Notes: generated by a model from the sequence alone, not told the origin. Counted from the stretch's first letter, positions 33,708-43,381 are shown. The stretch is 64,000 nt of DNA from Streptomyces sp. NBC_01471 (GCF_041438865.1 NZ_CP109450.1:4893501-4957500); one strand, 5' to 3'. Translations and numbers: made by a program.

Positions 33708-34730
33708 ATGGACGCCACGCACGCCACGCCCGCTGTTTCAGTGATCATGCCGGTCCTCAATGAGGAGCGGCATCTGCGCAACTCGGTCCGCCACATCCTG
33801 GAGCAGGAGTACGACGGCGAGATGGAGGTGGTGATCGCCATCGGCCCGTCGTCCGACCGCACCGAGGAGATCGCCGCCGAGCTGGTACGGGAGGACCCCC
33901 GGGTCCACACCGTCGCCAACCCCACCGGCCGTACGCCCGCCGCGCTCAACGCCGCCATCAAGGCGTCCAGCCACCCCGTCGTGGTGCGGGTCGACGGCCA
34001 CGGCATGCTCTCGCCGGACTACATCGCCACCGCGGTCCGCCTCCTGGAGGAGACCGGCGCGATGAACGTCGGCGGGATCATGCACGCCGAGGGCGAGAAC
34101 GCCTGGGAGGACGCGGTCGCAGCCGCGATGACCTCCAAGATCGGCGTCGGCAACGCGGCGTTCCACACCGGCGGCAAGGCGGCCCCCGCCGAGACCGTCT
34201 ACCTGGGCGTCTTCCGGCGTGAGGCGCTGGAGCAGCAGGGCGGGTACAACGAGGAGTTCATCCGCGCCCAGGACTGGGAGCTGAACTTCCGGATCCGTGA
34301 GGCGGGCGGCCTGATCTGGTTCTCGCCCGAGCTGCGCGTCCAGTACCGCCCGCGCCCCTCGGTCCGCGCGCTCGCCAAGCAGTACAAGGACTACGGCCGC
34401 TGGCGCCATGTCGTCGCCCGCTACCACGAGGGCTCGATCAACCTCCGCTACCTCGCCCCGCCGACCGCGGTCTGCGCCATCGCGGCGGGCATCGTGGTCG
34501 GTGCGGCCGTCACCCCGTGGGCCTTCCTGGTGCCCGCCGGCTACGTCGCGGCCATCGCGGCGGGCTCGCTGCCGGCCGGCAAGGGGCTGTCGGCGAAGGC
34601 GCGGGTGCGGATTCCGGTGGCCCTGGCCACCATGCACATGTGCTGGGGCTTCGGCTTCCTGACCAGTCCGCGCGCGCTGGCCCGCAAGGTCATCGCCAGT
34701 CGCCGCCCGGCGGTCCGCACCGCGGCCTGA
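33708..34730 (+). CDS. GT2-family glycosyltransferase, membrane-associated
   Basis: 340 aa. The GT-A domain starts VSVIMPVLNEERHLRNSVRH; the nucleotide-sugar DxD equivalent is VVVRVDGHGML; the acceptor-side motif is RAQDWELNFRIREAGG (ED/QDWE type). Two C-terminal hydrophobic segments (TAVCAIAAGIVVGAAV and AFLVPAGYVAAIAAGSL) suggest membrane association. Resembles ExoA-like succinoglycan-type glycosyltransferases. TAACGT lies 9 nt before the ATG and no ribosome-binding site is seen. Between LCP genes, so it may build the glycopolymer they ligate. Confidence 0.85.
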   Translation: MDATHATPAVSVIMPVLNEERHLRNSVRHILEQEYDGEMEVVIAIGPSSDRTEEIAAELVREDPRVHTVANPTGRTPAALNAAIKASSHPVVVRVDGHGMLSPDYIATAVRLLEETGAMNVGGIMHAEGENAWEDAVAAAMTSKIGVGNAAFHTGGKAAPAETVYLGVFRREALEQQGGYNEEFIRAQDWELNFRIREAGGLIWFSPELRVQYRPRPSVRALAKQYKDYGRWRHVVARYHEGSINLRYLAPPTAVCAIAAGIVVGAAVTPWAFLVPAGYVAAIAAGSLPAGKGLSAKARVRIPVALATMHMCWGFGFLTSPRALARKVIASRRPAVRTAA

Positions 34731-34739
34731 GGTTCACTC

Positions 34740-34780
34740 ACGAAAGGGCCGGACCCGGTTGCCGGGTCCGGCCCTTTCGT
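34740..34780. terminator. Terminator between GT2 and LCP-C genes
   Basis: A perfect 19-bp inverted repeat (arms 34740-34758 and 34762-34780) with a 3-nt TTG loop, between convergent genes. Confidence 0.9.
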
Positions 34781-34799
34781 ACGCCGGGCAGCGCCGGAG

Positions 34800-36473
34800 C
34801 TACGCGGTCCAGGTGTATGCCTTGTCGACGTTCATGCACGCCGACTCGTCGTCCCCGTGCAGCGCGTTGGCCGAGTCCGGCGTCTTTCCGTCGTCCGCCG
34901 TGGACTTGGGGAACACCGTGCCCGTACGCCAGTCGCTTCCCACGACCACCGTGACCCCGGTGACCTGGGTGGACTTCTTCACGGACTTCAGCGGCACGCC
35001 CATGGCCTTCGCCACCGCCTGCGCGTCGCCCTCCAGATCGGCGCTGGGGAAGAGCACCTCGGTGTTCTTCTGCGGGTCGAGCGTCTGATCGGCTGCGGCG
35101 CGTGCGAAGCCCTGCCCGGTCAGCAGTGTTGCGATCTCGCCGGCCCGGCCCTTCGACGGGAGCCCGCCGTCGCCCGCCGTGCCGTTCCGCACGGTGATAC
35201 CGATGTCGCCCTTGGGCGCCGCCGGATCGTCGGAGACCTTCTCGGCGGGCTTCTTCTTCTTCGCGCCCTTGCCGTCCAGCGGGGTGTCGTCCCTGACCAT
35301 GGCGAACAGCTTGTCCGCGTCACCCGCCTTCGGGTCGACCTTCTCCTCGAACCCGGGCCGTACGGAGTTCACGTTCGGCATGGTCGTCATGGTGATCCGC
35401 GATGTCGGGACCTTCTGAAGCTCCCCGGCGAGGTCGTACAGCTTCTTGACCGTGCCGATTCCGTTGTCGACCTTGAGCGCCCTGGTGGCCGATTCCGCGA
35501 GGTCCATGAGCTTGCCGGGGTCGGTGAGCTTGGTGCCCTTGCGCAGCTGGCGGACCATGGAATTCATGTACTCGTGCTGGGCCTTGGTCCGTACGACGTC
35601 GGTGTCCGGCCAGAACCCGTACCGCGTCCGCAGCCACTGGAGCGCCTGCTGCCCCTTGACCGACGTGGTGCCCTTCTTCAGCTTGAGCCCCGAGCCGTGG
35701 CCGTCGCGGGTGTGCGAGTACACGTTGGCGTCCACGCAGACCGGCACCCCGCCGATCGCGTCGGCCATGGAGACCACGCCGGAGAAATCGATCTTCATGA
35801 AGTGGTCGATGTGGATGCCGGTGAGGGATTCCCAGGTGGCGACGGTGCAGCCGGGGCCGCCGCGGCCGAGCGACTCGTTGGCCAGGGTCCAGCCCGTCGC
35901 CGCATAGGTCTTGCCGTTCTCGTCCGTGCACTTGGGGATCTTCAGCACGGTGTCGCGCGGCAGGCTGATGACCGACATGTTGCTGCGGTCGGCCGAGACG
36001 TGCAGCAGCATCTGCACATCCGCCAGGGGAAGGCCGCCGAAGGTGCTCTTGGCGCCGCCGAGCTTCTGGTTCTCCTTGGAGTCCCGCGCGTCCGAGCCGA
36101 TCAGCAGGATGTTCAGCGGGGTCTGGCCCGCCGCGTTGGCCGTCGGCTTCGGGACCTGGTGGGCGCCGAGGTTGAGGGCGCTCTTCTGCAGATTGCCGTT
36201 CAGGTGGCGGTAGTAGAGATACCCCGCGCCCGCGGTGCCGATGATCAGCAGCGCCGCGGCCCCCGCCACCCAGCGGAGTATTCGGCGTTTCCCGCGCCGC
36301 GCGCGCCGTCGCGGCGTCTGCTGCTTGTGGCTCCTGCGGCCGCCTGCCGGGCCGCCGGGGCCGGGCCGGTCGGTCCCCGGCGACCCGGCGGACAGGCCGT
36401 CGTCCCTGCCGGGCCTGCCCGGCCCCGGAACGCGCGGCCGAGTCCCCTCCCCTCGCGTGCTGCTCTGTCCCAC
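34800..36473 (-). CDS. LCP family glycopolymer ligase C (with LytR_C domain)
   Basis: 557 aa. The basic N-terminal cytoplasmic region of about 65 residues (RRRARRGKRRILR just before the helix) is followed by a transmembrane segment about 66-88. LCP domain: LLIGSDARDSKEN, VISLPRDTVLKIP, ESLTGIHIDHFMKIDFSG, QWLRTRYGFWPDTDVVRTK. LytR_C-like domain: ITVRNGTAGDGGLPSKGRAG. A C-terminal segment follows with a Cys. The second residue of the usual RxRH motif context is RTRYGF rather than RTRHxF, a possible specificity change. GTG start at 36473 after a G-rich AGGGGGG. Confidence 0.85.
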   Translation of the reverse strand: MGQSSTRGEGTRPRVPGPGRPGRDDGLSAGSPGTDRPGPGGPAGGRRSHKQQTPRRRARRGKRRILRWVAGAAALLIIGTAGAGYLYYRHLNGNLQKSALNLGAHQVPKPTANAAGQTPLNILLIGSDARDSKENQKLGGAKSTFGGLPLADVQMLLHVSADRSNMSVISLPRDTVLKIPKCTDENGKTYAATGWTLANESLGRGGPGCTVATWESLTGIHIDHFMKIDFSGVVSMADAIGGVPVCVDANVYSHTRDGHGSGLKLKKGTTSVKGQQALQWLRTRYGFWPDTDVVRTKAQHEYMNSMVRQLRKGTKLTDPGKLMDLAESATRALKVDNGIGTVKKLYDLAGELQKVPTSRITMTTMPNVNSVRPGFEEKVDPKAGDADKLFAMVRDDTPLDGKGAKKKKPAEKVSDDPAAPKGDIGITVRNGTAGDGGLPSKGRAGEIATLLTGQGFARAAADQTLDPQKNTEVLFPSADLEGDAQAVAKAMGVPLKSVKKSTQVTGVTVVVGSDWRTGTVFPKSTADDGKTPDSANALHGDDESACMNVDKAYTWTA

Positions 36474-36521
36474 CAGGTCCCCCCTGCTACTCAGGTATGC
36501 GTATTCCCCGGTGACCTGGTG

Positions 36522-38300
36522 TCACTTGGAGCACACGGTCTTGTCGGCTTCGACCTTCTGGATGTCGGCCGGTGCCTTTGCCGGCGCCGTTATCGGCGTG
36601 CCGGCGCCCTTGAAGTCCGCCCCGAGCACGAGGGTCATCGGGGTGAGCCCGACGGAGTCCTTCGTGCCCGGCTTGAGTGCCGACGCGGGCAGGCCCATGA
36701 TGTCGGCGAGCTTGCGGGCCTGGTCCGCCTGGTTCGGCGCGTACGTGAGAGTCGTCTTGGCCAGATCGGGCTTGTAGTTGCCGCCGTTCTCCGACTTCAG
36801 TACGCCCTCGGTGTTCTGCAGCCAGGTCAGCGTGGTCTGCGCCGATCCGGGCTGGGCCCCGCCGTTGAGTACCTTGACCCGGACGTCGGACGCGTTGGCC
36901 TGCGACCCCTTGAGGAGCGCCTCCTGCTTGCTCGCGGCGGCCTTCTTCTCCTTCTTGACCTCGGTGAGCGAGACGTCGCCGCGCATCATCGAGAACAGCG
37001 GGTCCGCCTGGGCGTGGTTCACGACGACGGTGAGGTGCACCTTCGTCTCCGCCGGGTTGTCGACGACCGGCAGCGTGGTGAAGGTGACGTTCTTCGGGTT
37101 CACCGACTTCAGGTCCAGCGCCAGGCTCTTGAGGTGGTCGATGCTCCCGATGCCGCTGTCGACGGTGAGCGCCTTGGTCGCCGCGTTCGCCAGGCTGTAG
37201 AGCTTGGTGGGGCTGGTGAGCGTGTCACCCGACGTCATCTTGCGTATCAGCGAGGCCAGGAACTGCTGCTGCACCTGGATCCGGTCCAGGTCGCCGTGGT
37301 TGCCGAAGCTGTGCCGGGTCCTGACGAAGGCCAGCGCCTGCTCGCCCTCGACCTTGGACTTCCCCGCCGGGAGCTTGAGATGCGACTCCGCGTCGTCCAC
37401 GGGGTGCGCCACACAGACGTCGACACCGCCCACCGCGGTACTGAGCGTCTTGATGGCGTTGAAGTCGGCCATCATGAAGTGATCGACCGTCAGACCGGTG
37501 ATCGCCTTGACCGTCTTCATGGTGCAGCCGGGGTCGCGGTCGTCCTGCCCCAGGCTGGTGTTGAAGCGGACCTGCGACGTGCCGGGAATCGTCTTGGTCG
37601 ATCCGTCGGGCTGCTTGATCTGGCAGTCCGGGATGTCGGTGATCAGGTCGCGGGGGATGGAGAGCGCGGTCGCGTTCGTCCGGTCCTTGGAGACGTGGAA
37701 GAGGATGTTGGTGTCGGCGTGGCCGACACTCCCCTTGTCACCGTAGCCCTCGTTGCCCTTGCCGGTGCGCTTGTCCGTACCGATCAGCAGGATGTTGACG
37801 GCCCGGTCCTTGGCGGAGCCCGAGGTGCCGCCGACCACGTCGATCTTGTTGATGTTGTTGTTGAAGTGCTCGTACAGCAGGTACGCGCCGGTGGAGCCGG
37901 CGACGAGGACGATGGCGGTCACGCCACCGGTCCACATCAGCGCCTTCTTCCTGCGCGACTTCTGCTGTTTGCGCTTGCGGCGGCCCGCCGCCGTCTGCGG
38001 CCCGCTCCCGGGACCGCCGTCCTGCCCGCCGCCCGACGCCCTGCGGCTGCGCTGACCGGGCACGTCGCGGCGCGGCGACTGGGGCGGGGACTGCTGCTGC
38101 GAGCGCCTGCGGGAGGACTGCTCCGGCAGCGAATCCCTGCGCCGTGTGCGGCCGGAGGCAGAGTCGGTGTCCGGCCGCGATCTGTCCCCCGACTGCGGTC
38201 CGGAGGGGTTCAGTCGCAGTTCGTAATTGCCGGTTTCCGGGTTGAGCACCCACTGGTCTGCGGGGTCGATATCGTCCCGCCCACGGCTATGCGCGTCCAC
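36522..38300 (-). CDS. LCP family glycopolymer ligase D (with LytR_C domain)
   Basis: 592 aa from GTG 38300 (GGAGG 12 nt upstream). Long cytoplasmic Arg/Ser/Gln-rich region 1-120, transmembrane helix 121-142. LCP domain: LLIGTDKRTGKGN, LSIPRDLITDIP, KAITGLTVDHFMMADFNAIK, FVRTRHSFGNHGDLDRIQVQ. LytR_C-like tail: VKVLNGGAQPGSAQTTLTWL. The GTG also fits a conserved N-terminus DPADQWVLNPETGNYELRLN, which is found on other Streptomyces LCP proteins and may be a cytosolic interaction motif. Separated from LCP-C by 48 nt and likely co-transcribed with it. Confidence 0.85.
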   Translation of the reverse strand: MDAHSRGRDDIDPADQWVLNPETGNYELRLNPSGPQSGDRSRPDTDSASGRTRRRDSLPEQSSRRRSQQQSPPQSPRRDVPGQRSRRASGGGQDGGPGSGPQTAAGRRKRKQQKSRRKKALMWTGGVTAIVLVAGSTGAYLLYEHFNNNINKIDVVGGTSGSAKDRAVNILLIGTDKRTGKGNEGYGDKGSVGHADTNILFHVSKDRTNATALSIPRDLITDIPDCQIKQPDGSTKTIPGTSQVRFNTSLGQDDRDPGCTMKTVKAITGLTVDHFMMADFNAIKTLSTAVGGVDVCVAHPVDDAESHLKLPAGKSKVEGEQALAFVRTRHSFGNHGDLDRIQVQQQFLASLIRKMTSGDTLTSPTKLYSLANAATKALTVDSGIGSIDHLKSLALDLKSVNPKNVTFTTLPVVDNPAETKVHLTVVVNHAQADPLFSMMRGDVSLTEVKKEKKAAASKQEALLKGSQANASDVRVKVLNGGAQPGSAQTTLTWLQNTEGVLKSENGGNYKPDLAKTTLTYAPNQADQARKLADIMGLPASALKPGTKDSVGLTPMTLVLGADFKGAGTPITAPAKAPADIQKVEADKTVCSK

Positions 38301-38520
38301 GGTTGCCTGTGTCCTCCGTCGGTGCCACGCGAGGCGCCCTCCCCCCGGGCGCTCGGTCTTTCGTCCTGCAGTGCGCGACCACATGGCCGGATGCACCGGA
38401 TCGCGTCACACTATCTGCCCGGATCAATGTCCAGCGACGTGCGGGACACATTCCTTGGCGCTTACAACTGGGCATACCACCCAATCCACATGCCCTGCGG
38501 ATGCGGGTTTGAGAATTGTT

Positions 38521-39759
38521 TTACCCGCAGGCCGCGGCAGCCGCGTTTGTCCCCGGGAAAGTGTCCTGCGGAGAAGGCGACGACTTGCCCTTCCCGCCGG
38601 TGTCCGACGCGCCTCCGGCGCTCGCCGCTCCCGGCGTCCCCGCGGGGGTTCCGGTGCTGCCCTTGGTCACGGTCACCGGGGCGTCGTCACGGAGCCGTTT
38701 GAAGAGCCGGTCGGCGTCCGGCTGTACGAGCTGGTCGCGGTTGCGGTTGTTGACGTACGGCTCGCGCGGCACCGTCAGGAACTGGATCTTGTCGGTGGGG
38801 ATGTCGCGCATCCGCCGCGTCAGGTCGTACAGATCCCTGAGGGTGTCCAGACCGGGGTCCGTGGTCACCGACTTGGTCGCCGCGTCCAGCACCGGGTAGA
38901 GCCGCGTCGGGTTCAGCAGAACGCCGTTGCTCTGCACCTTCTTCACCAGCGAACCGAGGAACTCCTGCTGGCGCTGCATGCGTTCGGTGTCGCTGCCGTT
39001 GCCGATGGAGTGCCGGACGCGTACGTATCCCAGCGCCTGCTCGCCGTTGAGCGTCTGGCGGCCCGCGGGCAGCTTGAGGTGGGCGTCCTTGTCGTCCACC
39101 GGCTTCTTGAGGCAGACCTCGACGCCGTCGACCGCGTTCACCATGCCCTTGAAGCCGTTGAAGTCGACCACCATGTAGTGGTCGACCCGGACCCCGGTCA
39201 TGTTCTCCACGGTACGGACGGTGCAGGCGGTGCCGCCGAACTCGAACGCCCAGTTGAACTGCACGAACTGCTTCTTCGTATGGGTCTTGTCCGCCTTGAT
39301 GCAGCTCGGCACGTGCGACATCAGGTCGCGCGGCAGCGACACCGCCGTCGCGCTCTTCCTGTCCGCGGCCAGATGCAGCAGGATCGTGGTGTCGGAACGC
39401 TGCGACCCCTCGTCCCGCCCGTACTTCCTGTTGTCGCCGGCGCGCGAGTCGGACCCGATGAGCAGGATGTTCTCGGCACCGGCCGCGCCGGCCGCGGGGC
39501 GCTCCTTCTCGTACGCGCGCAGCTCGGCGGTCGCGGTGTTGTCCGTCTTGATGTTGTGGTCGAGCTTGTTGTAGAACCACCAGCCGACACCCGCGGCGAC
39601 GAGCACGACGAACGAGACCCCGAGAGCGGTCCAGCGCAGCCAGTGCCGCTTGTGCCGGGGCGGCGGCTCCGGGGCGGCGTGTGGCGACTCCGTGTCCTGG
39701 GCGTCCGTCTGCGGCTCGTCGTCGGGCGTGCCAGCACTGTCCGTCACGTCTGCGTCCAT
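38521..39759 (-). CDS. LCP family glycopolymer ligase E
   Basis: 412 aa. Acidic cytosolic N-terminus, transmembrane helix about 42-62. LCP domain: LLIGSDSRAGDNRKYGRDEG, VSLPRDLMSHVP, FGGTACTVRTVENMTGVRVD, YVRVRHSIGNGSDTERMQRQ. No LytR_C domain; ends in a Gly/Ser/Ala low-complexity tail. ATG at 39759 with GAAGGA 2-7 nt upstream. 220 nt separate it from LCP-D, enough for a separate promoter there. Confidence 0.88.
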   Translation of the reverse strand: MDADVTDSAGTPDDEPQTDAQDTESPHAAPEPPPRHKRHWLRWTALGVSFVVLVAAGVGWWFYNKLDHNIKTDNTATAELRAYEKERPAAGAAGAENILLIGSDSRAGDNRKYGRDEGSQRSDTTILLHLAADRKSATAVSLPRDLMSHVPSCIKADKTHTKKQFVQFNWAFEFGGTACTVRTVENMTGVRVDHYMVVDFNGFKGMVNAVDGVEVCLKKPVDDKDAHLKLPAGRQTLNGEQALGYVRVRHSIGNGSDTERMQRQQEFLGSLVKKVQSNGVLLNPTRLYPVLDAATKSVTTDPGLDTLRDLYDLTRRMRDIPTDKIQFLTVPREPYVNNRNRDQLVQPDADRLFKRLRDDAPVTVTKGSTGTPAGTPGAASAGGASDTGGKGKSSPSPQDTFPGTNAAAAACG

Positions 39760-39907
39760 CCTTCACGGAGTCGGCGACGCGCTGGGCCGCCGATCGAACG
39801 GATAGACGACTGAACCGCGCGCTTGGTTGTGCTCTCTCCTGATCATGTACCGCGGACCGCGCGTGTTCCCGGGGGCTCGTCCTGGGGTGGGCCAGACGAG
39901 TGGCCCG

Positions 39908-40663
39908 TCAGTGCGCGACGGAGTGCGTGACCCGCTCGCTCTCGACGCGCTTTTCGAGAGCGCCGTCGGCCAGCCGGCCGAGGTTGCGGCAGAGCACCAC
40001 CGAGGCGCCCGCCGCGAGCGGGGCGTACAGCCCGGTCGAGAGACCGTCCCAGCTGTCGTACGGCCGCCCCGACAGCAGCCGTGCGCCCGGGGCGAGTCCG
40101 ACGCCCGCCGCGTCGTGCATCGCCCGGTCCACCACCTGCGCGCCGGACAGCTCGGTCCCGCCGACCACGAGCGCGGGCGCGTCCGGGTCGACCGGGGCGT
40201 ACGGCACGAAGCGGTCGCCCTGGCTGGGGACCTCGACCGCGTAGTCGGCGAAGCCGGCCGGCGGCTGGGGGAAGCGACCGCCGAGCGGGCGCAGCGCCAG
40301 TGCCACGCGCTCCCCGCCGCAGGAACGCGCCTGTTCGAGGGTGTCGGGGCCGCTGACCACCAGGTCGGCCGTGGCCGGATCGCCGCCGACGTCGGCGACC
40401 ACGCCCACGGACGAGCAGGCGAGCAGCCACACGGCGCTCTGCCAGTGCGCCGGGAGCAGCAGGGCGAGCCGGTCGCCCGGCTCCGCCGACAGCTCGCCCT
40501 GGAGCAGATTCGCGGTCTTGGCCACCCAATTGGCGAAGGTCGCCACGGAAAGTTCGACGCGTTCGCCGGTCGCATCGTCGTAGAACGTGACAAGAGGACG
40601 TGCCGGTTCCAGAGCGAGCGCGGATCGCAGCAGGTCGGCGGGGGTGTGGTCGCTGGCAGTCAT
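39908..40663 (-). CDS. TIGR03089-family protein (truncated AMP-binding-like)
   Basis: 251 aa, similar to the N-terminal part of acyl-CoA synthetases (LVTFYDDATGERVELSVATF, AEPGDRLALLLPAHWQSAVW). It lacks the P-loop TSGTTG and the C-terminal domain, so it is unlikely to adenylate anything. This is the layout of the actinobacterial TIGR03089 family; the mycobacterial homologue also sits beside an LCP gene. The ATG at 40663 is divergent from the amidase gene. Function unknown. Confidence 0.8.
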   Translation of the reverse strand: MTASDHTPADLLRSALALEPARPLVTFYDDATGERVELSVATFANWVAKTANLLQGELSAEPGDRLALLLPAHWQSAVWLLACSSVGVVADVGGDPATADLVVSGPDTLEQARSCGGERVALALRPLGGRFPQPPAGFADYAVEVPSQGDRFVPYAPVDPDAPALVVGGTELSGAQVVDRAMHDAAGVGLAPGARLLSGRPYDSWDGLSTGLYAPLAAGASVVLCRNLGRLADGALEKRVESERVTHSVAH

Positions 40664-40800
40664 GCGCGAAGCGTACGTCGGGGGGTGTGCCGGGGACGGC
40701 TGCCGCCGCGGATTCGGCGGCCGGCCGGCCGCGCCGGTCAGCCGATACGGCGTCAGTTCTGCGATGGACAGAGACCGGGGGGTATGTCCAAATCGTAGCT

Positions 40801-42186
40801 ATGCGTGCTCCTATGACTGCCTCTGCGCTCTCCGCCTCGATCGCCGTGGCGTGTGCCGCCGCGCTCACCCTCCCCTTCGCCGCACCGGCCGGTGCGACCA
40901 CGCCCCGCGCCGGCTCACCGGCCACGCCGTTCCCCGGCTCCACCCAGTCGCTGCGGCTCAACCAGCTCTCCGCCGACCGCTCCACGGACCACTCGGCCGC
41001 CGCCGGGCTCTCCAGGCGGAAGGTCAAGCCGTTCTCGCTGGTCGGGGTGGTCTGGAACGACAAGAAGGCGCACCTGGACGGCACCGTCCAGGTACGGACC
41101 CGGCCGGTGGGTTCCGCGGCGTGGACCGGCTGGCAGTCGGTCGAGACCCGGAACGACGACCACGCGCCCGACCCCGGCACGGCGGAGGCCGAGTCGTCCG
41201 CCGTGCGCGGATCCACCGCCCCGCTCTGGGTGGGCGACTCGGACGCCGTCCAGGTCCGCGTACGCGCGAAGGCCCCCACCGGTTCCACCCGCGCCGCGGC
41301 CGCCTCGCTCCCGAAGGGGCTGCGGCTGGACCTCGTCGACCCCGGCCCGGACCCGGACCCACAACCGTCCGACCCGACCGCGGCTGACCCGACGGCTGCC
41401 GACCCGACCGCGGCTGACCCCACGGCAGCCGACCCGACAACGGCCGATCCCACGGCAGCCGACCCGAACACCGGCGGTTCCGAGTCCGCCGGGCAGGCCG
41501 AGCCCACCGAACTGCCCGCCCTCAGCAAGGACGCCACCGTGGCCGAGCTGGAGCAGTCCACGGGGACCAAGGCCGGCCCTTACGTCGCGCCCCGGCCGCG
41601 CATCGTCACCCGCAAGGGCTGGGGCGCCGACGAGAGCGTCCGCGAGCCGGCCGTCCTCTACACGGACACCGTGAAGGCCGCCTTCGTCCACCACACCGCG
41701 ACGGGCAACAACTACACGTGCGCGGAGGCCCCCTCGCTGCTGCGCGGCATCTACCGGTACCACGTGAAGAGCCTCGGCTGGCGGGACATCGGCTACAACT
41801 TCGTCATCGACAAGTGCGGCACCATCTACGAGGGCCGCGCGGGCGGGGTGACCAAGCCCGTCCAGGGCGCCCACACCCTCGGGTTCAACTCCGACAGCAC
41901 CGGCGTCGCCGTACTCGGCACCTTCACCTCGACCAACCCGCCCGCCGCCGTCATCACCGCGCTGTCCCGCTTCTCGGCGTGGAAGCTCGGGCTGACCGGC
42001 GCCGACCCGGCCGGGAAGACCACCCTGGTGTCGGGCGGCGGCAACCGCTACCAGGAGGGCACCGACGTGACGCTGAACGTGATCTCCGGACACCGTGACG
42101 GGTTCTCCACCGAGTGCCCCGGAGCCCGCCTCTACGCCAAGCTCGGCGCGATCCGCAGCGCAGCCGCCCGGGACCAGGGCCGCTGA
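40801..42186 (+). CDS. Secreted PGRP-type N-acetylmuramoyl-L-alanine amidase
   Basis: 461 aa. Signal peptide about 1-32. N-terminal beta-domain (FSLVGVVWNDKKAHLDGTVQ) of the kind found before PGRP domains in Streptomyces. A D-P-T-A-A repeat linker is encoded by six 15-bp units. Then an amidase_2/PGRP domain: FVHHTATGNNYTC (zinc His), WRDIGYNFVIDKCGTIYEGR, HTLGFNSDSTGVAVLG and ISGHRDGFSTECPG (His and Cys ligands). It should cleave peptidoglycan stem peptides outside the cell. No ribosome-binding site before ATG 40801; a second in-frame ATG lies 12 nt on. Confidence 0.88.
   Translation: MRAPMTASALSASIAVACAAALTLPFAAPAGATTPRAGSPATPFPGSTQSLRLNQLSADRSTDHSAAAGLSRRKVKPFSLVGVVWNDKKAHLDGTVQVRTRPVGSAAWTGWQSVETRNDDHAPDPGTAEAESSAVRGSTAPLWVGDSDAVQVRVRAKAPTGSTRAAAASLPKGLRLDLVDPGPDPDPQPSDPTAADPTAADPTAADPTAADPTTADPTAADPNTGGSESAGQAEPTELPALSKDATVAELEQSTGTKAGPYVAPRPRIVTRKGWGADESVREPAVLYTDTVKAAFVHHTATGNNYTCAEAPSLLRGIYRYHVKSLGWRDIGYNFVIDKCGTIYEGRAGGVTKPVQGAHTLGFNSDSTGVAVLGTFTSTNPPAAVITALSRFSAWKLGLTGADPAGKTTLVSGGGNRYQEGTDVTLNVISGHRDGFSTECPGARLYAKLGAIRSAAARDQGR
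41371..41460 (+). repeat. Six tandem 15-bp coding repeats
   Basis: Units GACCCGACCGCGGCT and variants at 41371, 41386, 41401, 41416, 41431 and 41446 encode (DPTAA)5 plus DPTTA in the linker of the amidase. The first and third units are identical, so part of the array arose by 30-bp duplication. Confidence 0.9.
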
Positions 42187-42288
42187 GTCCCGGCAGCTCC
42201 TCACGGCCTGCCCGCACCCGTACCCCACCGTCTGCATACACTGGCCAGCCGTTCAAGGACCGCCCCAGCAGGAAGCAGAGACGTCAAG

Positions 42289-43371
42289 GTGACAGAAGCG
42301 ATTCTCCTGGTCGGCGGCAAGGGCACGCGGCTGCGGCCGCTCACGGTCAACACACCCAAACCGATGGTCCCGGCGGCGGGAGTCCCGTTCCTCACCCACC
42401 AGCTGGTCCGCGCGCGGGCCGCCGGGGTCGACCACATCGTGCTCGCCACGTCGTACCTCGCGGAGGTCTTCGAGCCGTACTTCGGCGACGGGTCAGCCCT
42501 GGGTCTGCACCTGGAGTACGTCACCGAGGAGGAGCCGCTGGGCACGGGCGGCGCCATCCGCAACGTCGCGGAACGTCTGCGCTCGGGGCCGGACGAGCCG
42601 GTCCTCATCTTCAACGGGGACATCCTCACGGGCCTGGACATCGAGGCCCTCGTGACCACCCACGAGGCCTCCGGCGCGGACGTCTCCCTCCACCTCACGC
42701 GGGTGGACGACCCGCGCGCCTTCGGGCTCGTGCCCACGGACGCCACCGGCCGGGTGACGGCCTTCCTGGAGAAGCCGCAGACGCCCGAGGAGATCGTCAC
42801 CGACCAGATCAACGCGGGCGCGTACGTCTTCACGCGCTCGGTCATCGACACCATCCCGGCCGGGCGCCCGGTCTCGGTGGAACGGGAGACCTTCCCCGGC
42901 CTGCTCGGCTCGGGCGCCCACCTCCAGGGCATGGTCGACTCCACCTACTGGCTCGACCTGGGCACCCCGCAGGCTTTCGTACGGGGCTCCGCCGACCTCG
43001 TGCTCGGGCACGCCCCGTCGCCGGCCGTCCCGGGCCGCTGCGGCGACCGGCTGATCCTCGACACCGCCACCGTGGCCGCCGACGCCAAGGTGACCGGCGG
43101 CACGGTGATCGGCGCGGGCGCGGTCGTCGGTCAGGGCGCCAGGATCGAGGGCAGCACCGTTCTCGACCACGCGGTCATCGAGCCGGGCGCGGTGGTCACC
43201 GACTCGCTGATCGGGGCCGGTGCCCGGATCGGGGCCCGCTCGGTGCTGACCGGCGCGGTGATCGGAGACGGCGCGCAGGTGGGCGCGGACAACGAGCTGC
43301 GCGCCGGCATACGGATCTGGTGCGGGGCCGCGCTGCCGGACGGTTCCGTGCGCTTCTCGTCGGACCAGTAG
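42289..43371 (+). CDS. manC: Nucleotidyltransferase with hexapeptide domain (GDP-mannose pyrophosphorylase-like)
   Basis: 360 aa. N-terminal NTP_transferase domain with LVGGKGTRLRPLTVNTPKPM (GGxGTRL...PKPM nucleotide-binding loop), FNGDILTGLD and AFLEKPQTPEEI. C-terminal left-handed beta-helix repeats (GGTVIGAGAVVGQGARIEGS). By synteny with the mycobacterial gene near whiB2/fbiAB and by the manA/manB genes in the window, it should make GDP-mannose from mannose-1-P and GTP; a sugar-1-P of another type cannot be excluded. GTG start at 42289. Confidence 0.8.
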   Translation: MTEAILLVGGKGTRLRPLTVNTPKPMVPAAGVPFLTHQLVRARAAGVDHIVLATSYLAEVFEPYFGDGSALGLHLEYVTEEEPLGTGGAIRNVAERLRSGPDEPVLIFNGDILTGLDIEALVTTHEASGADVSLHLTRVDDPRAFGLVPTDATGRVTAFLEKPQTPEEIVTDQINAGAYVFTRSVIDTIPAGRPVSVERETFPGLLGSGAHLQGMVDSTYWLDLGTPQAFVRGSADLVLGHAPSPAVPGRCGDRLILDTATVAADAKVTGGTVIGAGAVVGQGARIEGSTVLDHAVIEPGAVVTDSLIGAGARIGARSVLTGAVIGDGAQVGADNELRAGIRIWCGAALPDGSVRFSSDQ

Positions 43372-43381
43372 CCTCTACGGG

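Noticed and set aside
40755..40786. SigB-type promoter (GTTC ... GGGTAT) before the PGRP amidase
   Set aside because: The spacing between the elements is about 20 nt, longer than that class tolerates; kept only as a weak possibility.
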